Of a DNA stretch of 64,000 nt, positions 12,201 to 22,230 are shown piece by piece. Each line of letters begins with the position of its first letter. Positions within the stretch are counted from its first letter, which is position 1. The DNA is taken from NCBI RefSeq assembly GCF_030936135.1, contig NC_082610.1, positions 16,750,428 to 16,814,427 of the forward strand, read 5' to 3'. The notes under the pieces were generated by a model, which saw nothing but the letters and a program-made list of their open reading frames with translations, ran no database searches and was not told where the DNA came from. Position numbers and translations under genes: made by a program. This DNA is from Gavia stellata. Taxonomy: Eukaryota; Chordata; Aves; Gaviiformes; Gaviidae.

Positions 12201-15200
12201 CAAACCTTACCATAACTACCTACCTGATAACTGGCTCTCCCTGAATCTGACGAACAGTACTTTAAAAGTATGGTGGAAAGTCCATTACAATGCAAAATCT
12301 TATTTGGTTTCCACTCACAGACAGAATAAACTGTTTCAGTAGGCTATCTAGCATACATGACTGACAAAGAAGCAGATTTTTCTCTGAAAAGTATACCTCA
12401 AACCAAAAAGATGAATTAAAAATGATTGGTATTAATATGGCAGATAAAAAACCCCACCAGGCTGTATGTGCCTATACATTCACACACATGTGTAACTGAC
12501 TTGTGAGAGATACGTGTATAAACTATATCTGATATATATAAATAAGACACCCATCCCTTAAACACAGAGTGCCAGTGTCTAGTAGCCAGCCTTGGCCAGC
12601 AGGCAAGCTCCAGGTCACAAGTTTAGCTGTGTAACCTGCAAGCAAGGTCTTGCTCTTAAACCACTGACTTTAAAACGCGGCACACAATGCTGATACAGTT
12701 GTTGCTGTTTTGATGTCAGCATTCAAGTGCCAAATCTTGGACTGTAAAACAGATTTTACAATTTTTTTGCAAGCTTTGTGGCATCCAAACAAAGCCCCAA
12801 AAGGTCTATACCAAATACTGGACTAAGTAGTAACAGAAGTAGTATTGCCTTTAACGATGACCAATACTTACACAGGCAGCAATGCAAGATATGAGGGATC
12901 AATTCTGCCAAACCTGATTCTCAAGTGGAGCACCTGCGCAACTACTCATTTTTGTTGTGGGCTTGCACAGGCAATGTAAAGACAATTCCATTTGTGCTAT
13001 CTGGTATGGGCAGCTTGCAGAGGTTCTCACAGGGCGGGGTTGTTTTTTTTCCTTTTTGCTCGTTTTTCGCCAGCAAGTTGTGACCCCTGTACCCTGTTAC
13101 GACACTTTTCCTGATCTTCCTTACCATTCATCAAGACACATAGCCTCCTCCAGTGGGAAGTCCCTGTTTCCCCCTAAATATTCTTCAGGGTATAACTTTC
13201 TGATAACATCACTAATGGGTTCATTCACCCAGTTAAGCCACACATACGTCCTTGCTTGTGTCACTCCTCTCACAATGCCCTAACACTAGTCCCTCAAAAG
13301 GCAGCTTTCCAAATTGATAAGTGGTCATTTGTGTTAACTGCCATGGGGCCTCTGCTGTCATCCTGTGCTTGTACTTCCAAGGCCTCTGCCGCAGTCTCGG
13401 CACTGTGCACTCTGCAGACACCATGCTGGAGTTACCAGCCGCTCACTCTGCAGTTAGACTTCCTTAGAATATGTCATGTAATGCTTTCTCAACTACTGTG
13501 ATCAGTACCTAGTTATGACAAAGTAAATGGTAGTCACCAAGCATGCTTAAATTTGTTTGATCCTCTTCAGGTTCTAACAACTCCTACCAAGAGAAAGGCT
13601 TTACTGATAAGAGTATTTTAGCTATCAGCTCATGCTGTTCTCATCTCCCAAAACCAATTCAACAGGGTCATACATTTTACTCCTAAAAATGCAAAAATAA
13701 TTTTCTTAAGATTTTGCAACTGCTGTCACAACACCCCAGCTGAACCATTAGCTGAAAAAATGCAGAAATTTCTTCTGTTAAATGTTGCTTCACACAGTAA
13801 AGAAAAAAATCAAAAGCATACTTTATGCTTTCTTTTATGTAGTGGTACTGTGGTCCCCATTTTCATGGGCTTACGTGAAAAGAGAGACCAGGAATAGGAA
13901 AGCTGGAAGTTTTACACATTTTAGTCACTGCTTGCAAGCGCCTAGAACTCAACTATCAAGTTCAGTCAAGTTGAGAATAAAAGCCCTCCTCGCCCCTTGC
14001 CAACTTTTTACATTGCTTATCGTGCACTTCTCCTCATGTGGGTGCTGCTATAATACAAAGCATTTCTAGGCCCTGTTTTGAGATGAATTTTAACCACATA
14101 ATAAATGCTTGCACACCAATTGAATAGGAGTCTGATTCTGTGACAGCAATCCGTACTTCACAGCCATTCTCCATATTTCTCTTGCCTATGGGCAAACATT
14201 CAGCAGTTTGTAGATGACAATTTCAGGGGCAGGCTCTGTAACACACAGGGTCCTCTGAACAAACTCTGGGATTTTGCTGCTGTTTTACTTTGCAAATACT
14301 TAATTTTTGGTAGCTACCTGTATCTGTCAACTTTACTGGAGGCTATTTTGTAACAGTTCATACTCACTATGTATCAGTCTGATTTAAAATGAGACTTCAG
14401 CAAGTGCTGACGTGGATGACAAGCTGTTTCAGTTTTGGGTCACCTCTTTATAGTTAAATACTATTCTGTATCAGATTTTTTGTAAGTTCTGTACACCAAA
14501 GATTCATCTTCAGTTAAAAGGAGTAGGGAGCTACATGAGATAATTTCTAATAAATTATTAATGACAGTAGAAACAAGGTGAAATAAAAGAATGACTTGGT
14601 TCCACCTATGCCCTGTGTTTTTTAAAAAAACTGCAATACGATTTCATACTTTTAAGAGTATCTTCCATACAAACAACTCAAAGTGCTTCACAACATCCAT
14701 TATGTCACACAGAACTTGCGGCATAACACAGTATACCAATTTCACCAGAAAGAGAAGAGTGACATAGAAAGTATTTAAATCTTACTGAAATCAACATTAA
14801 GTCTCATAACTGTTATCATGTCTAATCAAAGCAAGATCACATCTAATGAACTGCTAACATGAACACATCTAACAAGATGTGTACACACAACACCGAATCC
14901 CCTATGGAACATTACGTGAAGAAAACTGGGGCTTTTTTCAGCAACTGCTATAAAGATTGTTAGCAACACATCATTAATAGCTTATACACCAGTTCCTATA
15001 TGTACTGTTTTATTTAGAAACAAAACCTGATGCAACGAATAGGGCATTGAACAGCTGATTTCAGCAATGTTCCTTTTGAATCTGGATTTCCATAGGGAGA
15101 TGAACAAGCAGATCCGTTTTTACAGGGACATGATGCAATAGCTCTTTTATGCAGGTCCCTCTTTTCCACTACAAGACCGTATTATTCCTTAAATAGAGTT

Positions 15201-17440
15201 TTTCTATAGTTTCTACTTTTGAGATATGTATACACACTATTGTGCATGTTACTCCATTTTTCATTGCAATAGGCATGTAATATTTAGTGCACTGTAAAGT
15301 TTATTTTAAACTTTTCAAAAGGAAATTCAGGGGATATGCTGATTAATGCAGGAACTAACATTTATGGAAACCTGTTAACTTTACATACCAGTAAATTATG
15401 TAATTAGTCTGTATGGTATTTTTAATAAAAATATTTAAGATTAATTATAGTTGTCTTATATGAAGGTATTTTATGTACTAGCTTTAATCTAGTGGAGTTA
15501 CTTTGATGTCCATTGATCAGCAAACCTCCATAAGCCCTCTTTTGAAGCCTAACAGCTGCAGATAACCGCAAGCAGTGCCAAGTGCAGCTTCACTTTTGCT
15601 CAAAGACTAAGGCCAACTTCACAGTTAAAAGCTGCACCATTAACGTGCTAGAACAGCAGGAAACCAAACCACTTCAGCTATGGATTGCATTGCACTCTCA
15701 CTCCATGAGTCAATCAGGTAAGTAAATCCTAATCCTGTCTTTTCTAAAAAGAGTAACAAAACCCTCATCCGTTGCACAATGAGTAGGATTGCCTCCCTCC
15801 ACCATCACATCTGCAACAAAGAACATGGCAGGTATTTCTATTCATCATCATGGTTTATAACCATGTGACAAAAAACAGTGCTACAGTACATTAAAGCTGC
15901 ACGAGAAAACTAAGAAGGTAAAAAGAAGTTTTAAACACCTAAAGTAAGAACTACATCAACCCAATGACAATTTAGTGGAACAGCTTGTTTTAAGAGTCAT
16001 AAACCAGGCATTTAAATATCTTAAAGTATTTATATATTTGATATGTTCATATTTATGTTACAAACCATATTTCTATGTAAAGTCAGAGACAAACTAAATC
16101 AAGATAAATATTAAAAAGTACATTTTATAAGATTTTAAAAATCTGACAAATTACATGTATCTACCATATGGTTGGTCCATACTATCAACTGGTGACAATA
16201 TTAGTGAACATTACCAAAGTCTTACGAGTAATAGAGAGACTATTGAAAGAGAGACTGAGCCACTCAATTCTTGAGTGTCTCCACTTCAGCTGTGTCTGAA
16301 CTAAAGAGTACACTTTTTCTGTTTTTCCTATAGTTTATGCTAAAAACAACTACCCCTCTCATTTACACTGGTTTAAGCAAGCTAATCATAGAAACACAGA
16401 ACTCTGGCACTGGGTTAAAGAACAGACAGGAGAAGTGTTTCCCTAGCTGGTGGCTACCAAAGAGAAAATATTTTTTATCCAAATAAGCACACATGACTTA
16501 TAATTTGGGTCCTGCCAAAGGAATGAAGCCCAGTATACTAACGTACCGAAAGGCCACAGGCCCTTCCTACTGTCAGACTTCGTTCAGCCAAGTCAGGGGG
16601 TTATTTCATACTGAATCAACATAAAACTGATAGCTTGAGCTAAAATACAAAGTGCTGAAATACAGACTTCAGAATAATATTCGTAATAAACCAAATGCCT
16701 TTCACCAATCATCCCCACAGAGTTGTTGCAGGCTATTCCTTAGCAACAGATACAAAGGTATTGGACAACGCAGCCCGTTCATCCAAAACTTGTCATTCTT
16801 TGTCTCCGACCCGCATTTGAGACGTGGCAGACTTCTGTTTTCCGAGCAAACAAAAGGACTTACCCGACTTCTAACCACAACCGCTGCCTTCCCCTGCACC
16901 ACCGTTTTTGCTCGCAGGATCTCGGTATTTTCGGCGACCAGAAGCCGCAAACCCCGGCTGCCCCTTCCCAGCTCCAAGCGTGGCCAGACCTGTTGACAGC
17001 GGCAGCCCGCTTGGCCCCCCCTGCGCGCAGACGCTTCTCCAGCCCCCAGCTGCGAGCACCTCCGGCCGGCGAGGCGAAAGGCCCGGCCCGGGGCCGGCCG
17101 GGCAGGCTCCGCCGGTGCCAGCCAGGCCCACGAACCGGCCTCCTCGGGCGGGTTCCCAGGCGCGGGCCGCGGCGAGGGGCAGAGGCCCAAGCAAGACCCT
17201 CGACGCCCCGCGAGGGGGGCGCGGGGCTCCCGCACGACCCGGCCCGGCCCCGCGCCGCCGGGAACCGCCCCCCCGGGAGGCCACTAGAGTGCGGGCAGCC
17301 GGGGCCGCCGTGCCCCGGCCTCTCGCTTCTCCCCCTCCGCTACCCCCCGCCGCAACAGTCCCCGCCGCCCCCGAGCTCACCGGCACCGAGTTCAGCCCCT
17401 GCTGCTCCGAGGCCATCACGAGAATATTGCGGAAATCCAT
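170..17440 (-). CDS. SPTY2D1: SPTY2D1, SPT2 histone chaperone; complete coding sequence in six exons
   Basis: The coding sequence joins 17440-17381, 7393-7279, 5826-4165, 3333-3177, 2508-2431 and 266-170 on the minus strand. All introns are GT-AG, the phases agree (0,1,1,2,2), and the total is 2169 nt or 722 residues plus TAA. Family knowledge: SPT2 is a nuclear histone H3-H4 chaperone that binds DNA and acts during transcription. What is seen: an N-terminus starting MDFRNILVMASEQQG; a basic, charged N-terminal region (about 21-107) containing KDNFYGYNGIP; a long low-complexity Ser/Lys-rich middle; sixteen GPGRPG-type units (394-569); and a C-terminal SPT2 domain (about 613-722) with an acidic run, then EEISKHIREIFGYDR and a basic coiled end. 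The human protein is about 685 residues, so this one is slightly longer; I infer repeat expansion. The start codon matches the family start and has G at -3 and +4. The 3' UTR continues beyond the left edge, and no AATAAA is visible on this strand in 1-169. Confidence 0.96.
267..2430 (-). other. SPTY2D1 intron 5
   Basis: This intron has a GTATGC donor and a TTGGCAG acceptor. The sequence is AT-rich and holds a 20-base T run at 2188-2207 (poly-A on the gene strand). I see no exon or recognisable mobile element in it. Confidence 0.85.
2188..2207. repeat. Homopolymer T run (20 bases)
   Basis: Twenty consecutive T lie within SPTY2D1 intron 5, poly-A on the gene strand. It is a likely length-variable site. 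I see no SINE body attached. Confidence 0.9.
2431..2508 (-). CDS. SPTY2D1: SPTY2D1 coding exon 5
   Basis: The acceptor is TTTCCAG and the donor is GTATGC. The exon encodes residues 665-690, beginning RYKDESDYALRYMESSW, which is a highly conserved SPT2-domain block. The 78-nt length keeps phase 2 on both sides. Confidence 0.95.
2509..4164 (-). other. SPTY2D1 introns 4 and 3 (around exon 4)
   Basis: Intron 4 is 2509-3176 and intron 3 is 3334-4164. Both are AT-rich with normal splice sites. I see no other gene or recognisable repeat in them. Confidence 0.8.
3177..3333 (-). CDS. SPTY2D1: SPTY2D1 coding exon 4 (start of SPT2 domain)
   Basis: The acceptor is CATTTAG and the donor is GTAAGA. The exon encodes residues 613-664 plus two bases of the next codon. 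It contains PPISYKRQIE, five consecutive Asp from a (GAT)5 run, an acidic EYDSEMDDFIEDEGEPQ segment and EEISKHIREIFGYDR. This is the start of the histone-binding C-terminal domain of the SPT2 family. Confidence 0.95.
4165..5826 (-). CDS. SPTY2D1: SPTY2D1 coding exon 3 (large exon, with repeat array)
   Basis: This 1662-nt exon encodes residues 59-613. It opens with a charged helix-forming stretch (ALEERRKKEELLARRIELKH), then KDNFYGYNGIPVEEKSKKK. An acidic Glu/Tyr-rich segment, a Pro/Lys segment and a long Ser/Lys/Gly-rich disordered region follow. Residues 394-569 are the GPGRPG array. The acceptor is TTTTACAG and the donor is GTATAA, phase 1 on both sides. An antisense frame is also open across the array, as expected from GC-rich repeats. 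Confidence 0.95.
4295..4822 (-). repeat. Coding 33-bp minisatellite in SPTY2D1 exon 3, sixteen units
   Basis: These 528 bp are exactly 16 x 33 bp and encode sixteen uninterrupted 11-residue units of the form GPGRPG plus five variable residues. Variants include GPGRLG, GLGRPG and GAKRPG. The arginine codon alternates between CGA and AGG from unit to unit. The array is therefore largely a 66-bp, 22-residue dimer repeat, with one phase slip near 4572-4640 where two CGA units are adjacent. A degenerate extra unit (GGPGHPGGGSSA) precedes it at about 4823-4858. Confidence 0.95.
5827..7278 (-). other. SPTY2D1 intron 2
   Basis: This intron has a GTAACA donor and a TTTTACAG acceptor preceded by a good pyrimidine tract. 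Short open frames occur, but none resembles a known protein. I see no recognisable repeat. Confidence 0.8.
7279..7393 (-). CDS. SPTY2D1: SPTY2D1 coding exon 2
   Basis: The acceptor is TTTGCAG and the donor is GTAACA. The exon encodes residues 21-58, beginning KRYSLAVGPPKK, followed by a charged stretch ending EEEKRKK, plus the first base of codon 59. The 115-nt length leaves phase 1, which matches exon 3. The conserved KRYSLAVGPPKK run is one of the clearest family markers. Confidence 0.95.
7812..8441 (+). mobile_element. Possible solo LTR of an avian endogenous retrovirus
   Basis: A block of about 630 bp begins TGTAAATA and ends TGTGACA. It has an LTR-like 3' part: a CT-rich stretch, then TCTCAATAAAACATATG at about 8385 as a possible polyadenylation region, then a short tail. 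No gag, pol or env frames adjoin it. I could not find a convincing 5-bp target duplication, so the ends are guesses. It might instead be unique intronic sequence. Confidence 0.3.
9038..9404 (+). mobile_element. CR1 LINE, 5'-truncated 3' end
   Basis: The translation shows the C-terminal end of CR1 ORF2 without a stop until its natural end. Segments include CLEKRSLWGDLIVAFQHLK, ACSNRTRGNGFKLKE and HWHRLPREVVDAPSLE. The CR1 3' UTR follows, with a GACTAGATGACC-type motif, CCCTTCCAACCC and one ATTCTATG. The intact reading frame suggests a fairly recent insertion. It lies inside intron 1, antisense to SPTY2D1. Confidence 0.9.
11250..11307 (+). mobile_element. CR1 LINE, 3' tail only
   Basis: About 58 bp match the CR1 3' end: GGTTGGACTTGATC, TTTTCCAACCTAAATG and a short ATTCTA-type tail. 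It is a severe 5' truncation, which is usual for bird CR1. Confidence 0.8.
17381..17440 (-). CDS. SPTY2D1: SPTY2D1 coding exon 1
   Basis: This exon encodes 20 residues, beginning MDFRNILVMASEQQG and ending NSVP, and stops at a GTGAGC donor in phase 0. The ATG context is GCCATGG, which is strong. It sits inside the CpG island. The reading frame stays open for another 71 codons upstream, but the family starts at this Met and a TATA-like box lies between the two candidate starts. Confidence 0.96.
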
Positions 17441-17559
17441 GGCTGGCCCGGGGAGGGGGGGTGAGGCAGTGCCCTGCTCCTCCCCGCTCCCCTCCGCGCC
17501 CGGCAGAGGCGACGCCGGCCGGCCGCCTGCCCCCGCCCGCCGCCCGCCCCGCCGCGCTG

Positions 17560-17660
17560 CTCGGCTCGGCTCCGCTCCGCTCGCTTCCGGCCGCCGCCGC
17601 CTACCCTTTATATCACCTCGCCTCGCGCCGGCGTCACACTGCCCGCGCGTCACTTCCCCT
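17560..17660 (-). promoter_or_regulatory. SPTY2D1 core promoter: TATA-like box and ETS/CRE-like sites
   Basis: On the minus strand, GATATAAAGG places a TATA-like element at 17606-17612. That predicts transcription starting near 17575-17582 and a 5' UTR of about 140 nt. Just upstream, GGAAGTGACG (complement of about 17648-17657) resembles an ETS half-site joined to a CRE half-site. A second TGACG half-site lies at about 17631-17636. The start site is inferred, not shown by the sequence. Confidence 0.55.
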
Positions 17661-17786
17661 CTGAGGAGCGCCTCGCCTCAGGAAACGCGTCCGTGGGGCA
17701 AGGCGGCGGGCGGAGCGTGCCTCGGCCGGCGGCGCCGCTCCGTCAGCCCCGGGGAGCGGTGGGGCCCGGGGCCGCGGCGGGGGCGG

Positions 17787-17796
17787 CCTAATAAGG
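17787..17796. promoter_or_regulatory. Consensus CArG box (SRF site)
   Basis: CCTAATAAGG fits CC(A/T)6GG exactly. It is an AT-rich island inside a nearly pure GC stretch, about 210 bp upstream of the inferred SPTY2D1 start. Family knowledge: SRF binds such boxes in serum-responsive and muscle promoters. Occupancy here is inference. Confidence 0.45.
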
Positions 17797-18149
17797 GCCG
17801 CCGGGGCCGCCCCCGCCCTGCCCGCCGCTAGCAGCTGGCGCCGCTCTGGGGCTGACCCTCGGGTTTGTCCCCTCGGGCTCCCCCGGCCGCGGCGTTGCGC
17901 ACCTCAGTTTCACCGGAGAAGCACCTTACCGGCCCCCGGCCCCATACGCGTCGACAAATCGACATCAATTACTGCTTTTTGACTAAAATACAGCAGCTCT
18001 TGCTGTTTCGGTGGCGGGGGTTTGTGGGGTTTTGCAGGGGAAAAGCTGCTGGGGGCGAGGGGCCGTTGCTCCGGGGCGCTCCCCGAGAGCCGCCCCCGTC
18101 CCGCTGCGAGGTCCGCTCCGGCCGCCCCCTCGGCCGCTGAGGGGACGGC

Positions 18150-21100
18150 GGCCACGCAGCAATCCTGCACACGGAGGAAGGCGTTAAGTCTCTGCAGCGG
18201 TCGTTCTTGGCTTATCAAGGCTTGAAAAACGGTGCTTGGCTTCGAAGGGTGTCGCCGTTTCAGCAGCAGTGCGCTCCTGGCCGCGTGAACACCGCCTGAT
18301 AAAACAGGGCTCCCAGGGGCAACGCTGACCTTCGAAGCGGCCAAACAAAATGCTCTCTGTGTGCTCAAATATTTTTCCAAGTCTCTGACAACCCGGAAAA
18401 TTGTGCAAGAACACCAGCTGACTGAAGACTTCCCTTGCTTCGGTTGTCAGCTCTTTTCCTATTGCTGTTACCTGAGATCCACCTGACAAAAATTCTTCTG
18501 CTCCACACTGTTTGTCGTAGAAACCTGGGCACTGAAAGGAAGCTTTTTTTCCCCTTCATTTTATACTCCTTCAACATAAATTCTTCTTTAACATTCATGT
18601 TACTTGACCACTCTCCACTTTCAGTTCCTCCAGGTTCCTGCTGCCTTTTGTCTCCCTTTGCCTCTTTGCTGCCCTCACTTTATTTTGTCCGTAGCCAAAA
18701 TTCCTTTCTGCGTGTAGCTATAAGCCACATTGCAGCCTGGTGTAAAGACGCCCAGTGTGGCCCTAATTGAGGGGAGGAACAGGACAACGTATTGGAGTGG
18801 GACACTGCACCAGCTAACTCGCAGGGCTTTTTTAGTTCTTGAACTACAAGAGATCTGAAGTTGTTTCTGCAATGCTTCTCTGCAATGCTTCTCTGGTGTC
18901 TGCGTGGCTCTGTGCAGAGCAGACACTCCACCTGATCTCCCACTGCTGTCTCCTGGGCCACAGTCCTGATTTAACCCCTTGTCCTGTAAGAACTTAATCT
19001 TTCTCTCTCTTCCCCTTTTAATTCTCATCTCCATAAGACACTGCACTGACTTTTTACTTCTGACTCAAACCTAGATCACCTTTTCTGGTTTCCGCCCTCT
19101 TTATATTATTACTTTCTTTAAATTTTCAGTGTAAGTATTTTTTAATGTTAAGACTTTCTAGTCAGTCTCCCTTCACATTGGTTCACCAATTTTTCTCTCA
19201 TTTTTTGGCATTCTGTTACCCCCTGTGGTACCGTCAAGAAGGATACGATGCCATTTTCTGGTAGGCTTATCTGCCACCCCATCGCTGCTGTGGTGCTTCT
19301 TTAATCAGAATTTCCCTGGTCCGTCTTGAATTTCTTGTATCTCCACTGCTCCTTTCCTTGAGACGCCTTTTAGTATGACTCAGATTCCTGTGTAACAACA
19401 ACAGTATTGACAGAGCGATGATTGTTACTCTTTGGCTTTTATGTTTGCTTACTTTTCGTCCGTGTTAAAGAGTTGGCAGGAATACTTGGCTAAATGCAGT
19501 CTTTATTCTGCTCGCTGCAGTCCTGAAGATGAGTGGAGAAAATCTCTCCCTGCATCTGAAAGAGGAGTTAGGACCAGGCCAGGGGATAGCACTGCAGTTG
19601 TTTGTTGCACGCCACTTTTTGGAAACCTTTAACCACAATCGTTACCTTTTCCTGTATATGACAATACTGTGATATCACATGTCCTTCAGCAGAGGGGATT
19701 TACATCCGTGTTAGGGCCGATGGGAGAAATAATAGCACTCTGTAAATGTATGCTGCAGGCATTTTATAGGGCAGTAGCAAATGACGCTGAGCTGTGTCAG
19801 GATTCCCAGATTGCGCCCATGGCACGTAAACCCAGATATAGCATGTTACACGTCAGCACGATGCCTTGATGTGGTCCAGTCTCTTTTTCTGGCAGATGTA
19901 CAACAACAAATGGGAACCTCCGTGATGCGTATGCCTATAGCTCTGTCCTCCCTGTGTCTTAAATCACTTCCCAAATTGTGTTTGCTCTTCATAATCTTCT
20001 AATACGTTTACAATGCGATGAACTGATCCAGACTAAGCTTGCCAGAATTCCCAAGTACAGCTAGTCTGTCAGCAACAAGAGAAGAAACAACTTTTTTTTC
20101 ATGCCTTTAAGCCAAACTGATATTTCTGTTAAATAAAAACCATGATAGAAAAGGTTTCTTCCTCTTTTTGTAACTCTCTGATCTGTCTGATTCTGTGCAT
20201 GTTTAATCTCAAACTTGCTTTGAAAGAATTGTAAAAGTCAGTGAATTTAAACCTACATCTTCCAGAAAACCAAAATAACTCCTCTCAAACCTCCCAAGAA
20301 CCTGTAATTTCTGCCTCTGAAGAAGTTCAGATTGATTTTTTTTTTTTGTATACACCTTTTTAAGCAAGAACTCAGTTACGTTTTATTTTTTATTAAATAT
20401 CTTCACATTAGGAAATTACTTGGGACTCGAACTGTGTAGAAAAGACTTAGAAAATGTAAGACAATATTCCACCAGAAAGTGTCTTCGTTGCAAGTTTTTA
20501 ACCAATCAGCTGTACTCAACAACAGATTTTCGCTCCAGCCATGCACACTTCAGGCATGTGACTAATCCTATTAACTTTAAGTTAAGTGTGTTTGAGTGTT
20601 TAAAGGATTAGCGTCTTAATTACAGGCCATCTGCAGAGGTCAAATATCAAAGGCGGTTCAGAGCCTGAGTTTTAGCATTTTGTGAATGAGTAATATTTGT
20701 GTGAGTTTTCCTTTCCCCTTTTCACCCAACATCCCTTCTCCAGTAAGTTAAATGGGTGTTCCAATATGGCCTTTATTAAATGAACTGGATCATCCTAATG
20801 TCCAACAGACAGGTCTCTAGATCATAAGCTGTTTAGACATTAGCAGAGCTGGCAGTATGTGCTCAGAAGCAGCCTAGGACTTGGAAAACACAGGTTTGAA
20901 CAAATCAAGTTTGCATAGTGTGGTGCCAGCCTACTTTATAGCTGCTTCTGATCTGAATTATTAACCACTAAGATTTTTTTCCTAATGATATATTAAACAG
21001 AAATGGAAAGCAAGAGTCTCAGGATGATAATTAGCTGGTATTGACAATGTATAATTTAGATATCTAACTTAGGTGTCTAAATTATGACCTTTAGCTCCAA

Positions 21101-21170
21101 ACAGGAATATCAGAAAAACAGGGGTAGGCATTGTCTCCTTCTTCCTGCCCAAAAAGTGTGATCAATTATA
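18150..21170. other. Intergenic, no feature recognised
   Basis: This is AT-rich to neutral sequence upstream of SPTY2D1. The only things seen are a 13-bp unit repeated about twice (TCTGCAATGCTTC, 18864-18894) and a 12-base T run at 20336-20347. No open frame resembles a known protein. Confidence 0.7.
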
Positions 21171-22230
21171 TTTAGGTAATTTCTGATAGATGCTTGTCCA
21201 ATCTGCACCCGAAAACTCAAAAAACAAGGCTGTCATACCCCATAGCAATCTCTCTTGCTGTTTTTTTTTATCTGCACCATGAGAAAGCTATTTCTAACAT
21301 CTAACATATATCTCTGTGGCCCACTGAGCCTTTTCAGCAGATAAGTTTATTGCCCTCGCCCTTCGAAATACCGTGCACATGTTTAGGTCCCCTCTATTGC
21401 GTCTCCCCTTTCTCCAGGACACACCACTCCAATTCCTCCAATGTTTCCTCATAAAACCTCTAATTCACCGTTCTAGCCAAAGCAGAATACAGTGCTCCAA
21501 CTGAAGGTTTACTAGCCCCAAGCATAACAGAAGAATCTTCATTTGCCTGGAAACAATATTCCTTTTTATGTAGCCCCCGGTGCTATTTGCCTTTTTTGTA
21601 CTGGCGTGGCCGACTCCTGTTTAGTTTGTGATCCATGCTAACCACCAAGTCTGTTTATACAGTGATGTTATCAGACCAGTAATTCCATAACCTGCATTTG
21701 TGATGTTGGTAATCCTGCAAGAGTGAAAGCATGTCCTTTGAATCACTTTCTTTCCCCCGACTGTAATTTGCCAAGTTCATTGAGATCCTAGCCCTATCCT
21801 CCAACACTTCCTGCCCCTCCCAGCCAGTGCGTTTGCTAAGCAAGTTGTCTGTTCTGCCATCCAAATTATTTAATGAAAATATCAAATTGGTGCTATGGAG
21901 ATACTCCTGCAGAATTCTGCTTGATTCATCCAGCCAAGTTAACAATGTACTTGTGCTAAATATTCTCTGGGTCCAATTTACACCCAGTTGTGTACTCATC
22001 CATCCGTGTTTTTCTGTGAGTTGCTTGTGAGACAGATGGTCGTGTGAGACAGTGTTAGAAGTCTTTCTAAAACCAAGACATCTGGCATCTGTGGCTTTTC
22101 TGCTATACACAGGAGCACTTACCTCATCAGAGTGGGAAATGAGCTTGTTTGACATGATTTATTCTAGACAAAGCAATCTCACTGATACTATTTTCTTTTC
22201 TGGGTACTTAAATGTGTCAACAGAGGGAGA
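21170..22230 (-). mobile_element. Ancient CR1 LINE fragment (ORF2 part and 3' UTR)
   Basis: The plus strand reads as the complement of an old amniote CR1. It shows AATTTCTGATAGATGCTTGTCC near the element's 3' end, a CTTTCTCCAGGAC block, CAGTGCTCCAACTGAAGG, GTTTGTGATCCATGC, then ORF2 sequence. The minus-strand translation retains SNTVSHDHLSHKQLTEKHG and NLDGRTDNLLSK, which are degenerate versions of the reverse-transcriptase region. The catalytic FADD-type motif is missing. Divergence is far higher than in the other CR1 copies here, so this insertion is old. The 3' edge is approximate. Confidence 0.85.

Larger units (their letters stand above)
7394..17380 (-). other. SPTY2D1 intron 1 (about 10 kb)
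   Basis: This is the long first intron between the CpG-island exon and exon 2. It contains a possible solo LTR (about 7812-8441), a 5'-truncated CR1 (9038-9404) and a short CR1 tail (11250-11307). The rest, including about 11.3-16.8 kb, is AT-rich and I see no gene in it. Confidence 0.8.
16900..18150. other. CpG island over the SPTY2D1 promoter
   Basis: Very high GC and frequent CpG over about 1.2 kb contrast with AT-rich flanks. The island covers the 5' UTR, coding exon 1 and the start of intron 1. Edges are estimated by eye. Long open frames on both strands here result from the base composition. Confidence 0.9.

Noticed and set aside
16871..17653. 260-codon minus-strand frame running through SPTY2D1 exon 1 into intron 1
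   Set aside because: Exon 1 has a clean GTGAGC donor and exon 2 continues the known protein; the rest is open because of GC-rich composition.
16908..17831. 307-codon plus-strand frame in the SPTY2D1 CpG island
   Set aside because: Pro/Arg/Ala-rich with no domain; several frames on both strands are open at once, a composition effect.
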